From assembly GCA_959347315.1 (NCBI GenBank), contig OY365806.1, positions 30,890,156-30,954,155 of the forward strand: 64,000 nucleotides of DNA, given 5' to 3'. The translations under genes and the position numbers were made by a program. Of this stretch, positions 63,922 to 64,000 are shown piece after piece. The notes beneath the pieces were generated by a model. It saw nothing but the letters and a program-made list of their open reading frames with translations, did not search any database and was not told the DNA's origin. How positions within the stretch are numbered: position 1 is the stretch's first letter; the number at the start of each line of letters is the position of its first letter. This stretch comes from Bimastos eiseni. Lineage: Eukaryota > Annelida > Clitellata > Crassiclitellata > Lumbricidae.

Positions 63922-64000
63922 TCATCATCGTCGTCGTCGTCGTCGTCATCGTCATCGTCATCATCGTCATCATCATCGTCATCATCATCGTCATCATCAT
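63922..64000. repeat. (CATCGT)n microsatellite at the window end
   Basis: ATC/GTC triplet repeat that continues past the right edge. Confidence 0.95.

Larger units (their letters stand above)
57368..64000. other. Probable intergenic or 5' flanking region, TAGGCCTA-rich
   Basis: No convincing exon. About 20 copies of AGGCCTA from 58.0 to 63.8 kb, against a handful in the other 58 kb. CpG is more frequent than elsewhere (for example 61010-61125 and 62875-62960). A 20-bp duplication (CCGATGCCACGAATGGTA core) lies at 60381-60420. Confidence 0.45.

Overview
This is a window of nuclear DNA from an invertebrate animal. It is AT-rich, with multi-exon genes split by GT-AG introns, tRNA-derived SINEs, DNA-transposon remnants and many microsatellites and minisatellites. 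I see no bacterial or organellar genes. The phylum cannot be fixed from the sequence alone.

One large gene dominates. It runs on the minus strand from a RING-finger exon near 48.4 kb (possibly from a tiny first exon at 57.37 kb) to a stop codon at 11,214. I could assemble 20 coding exons whose splice phases all agree. They encode about 1,680 residues: a C3HC4 RING finger, a long Ser/Thr/Pro-rich region, a STAND-type P-loop NTPase (Walker A GGIGVGKT, Walker B VILVDALNE), a run of ankyrin repeats, TPR-like helices and a C-terminal -ETAL that fits a class I PDZ ligand. This is the TANC / rolling pebbles (rols) scaffold family. The RING finger matches the arthropod-type architecture; vertebrate TANC1/2 lack it. 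The N-terminal exons 1-6 sit behind long introns and are nearly all class 1-1. The ankyrin/TPR exons are packed between 11.2 and 18.8 kb.

A second gene contributes one exon at 742-1178 (minus). It carries four or five short acidic-flanked repeats of the type D-L-E-L-A-x-x-L-Q, resembling MIU/UIM ubiquitin-binding helices, and continues past the left edge of the window.

The rest is intronic or intergenic. It holds two inverted copies of a ~690-bp hAT-type MITE (32.4-33.1 and 55.0-55.7 kb), a piggyBac-like remnant (25.3-26.0 kb), non-LTR reverse-transcriptase fossils (19.0-19.5 and 54.4 kb), three SINE families, a foldback element (37.7-38.1 kb), an 80-bp-arm hairpin (13.85-14.05 kb), a 14-bp satellite with 13 CACGTG sites (41.8-42.4 kb), a 51-bp satellite (49.7-50.55 kb) and a GC-rich island (36.6-37.0 kb). 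From 57.9 kb to the right end I see no gene, but the octamer-like motif TAGGCCTA is strikingly frequent there. Most long open frames in the window come from tandem repeats and are not genes.
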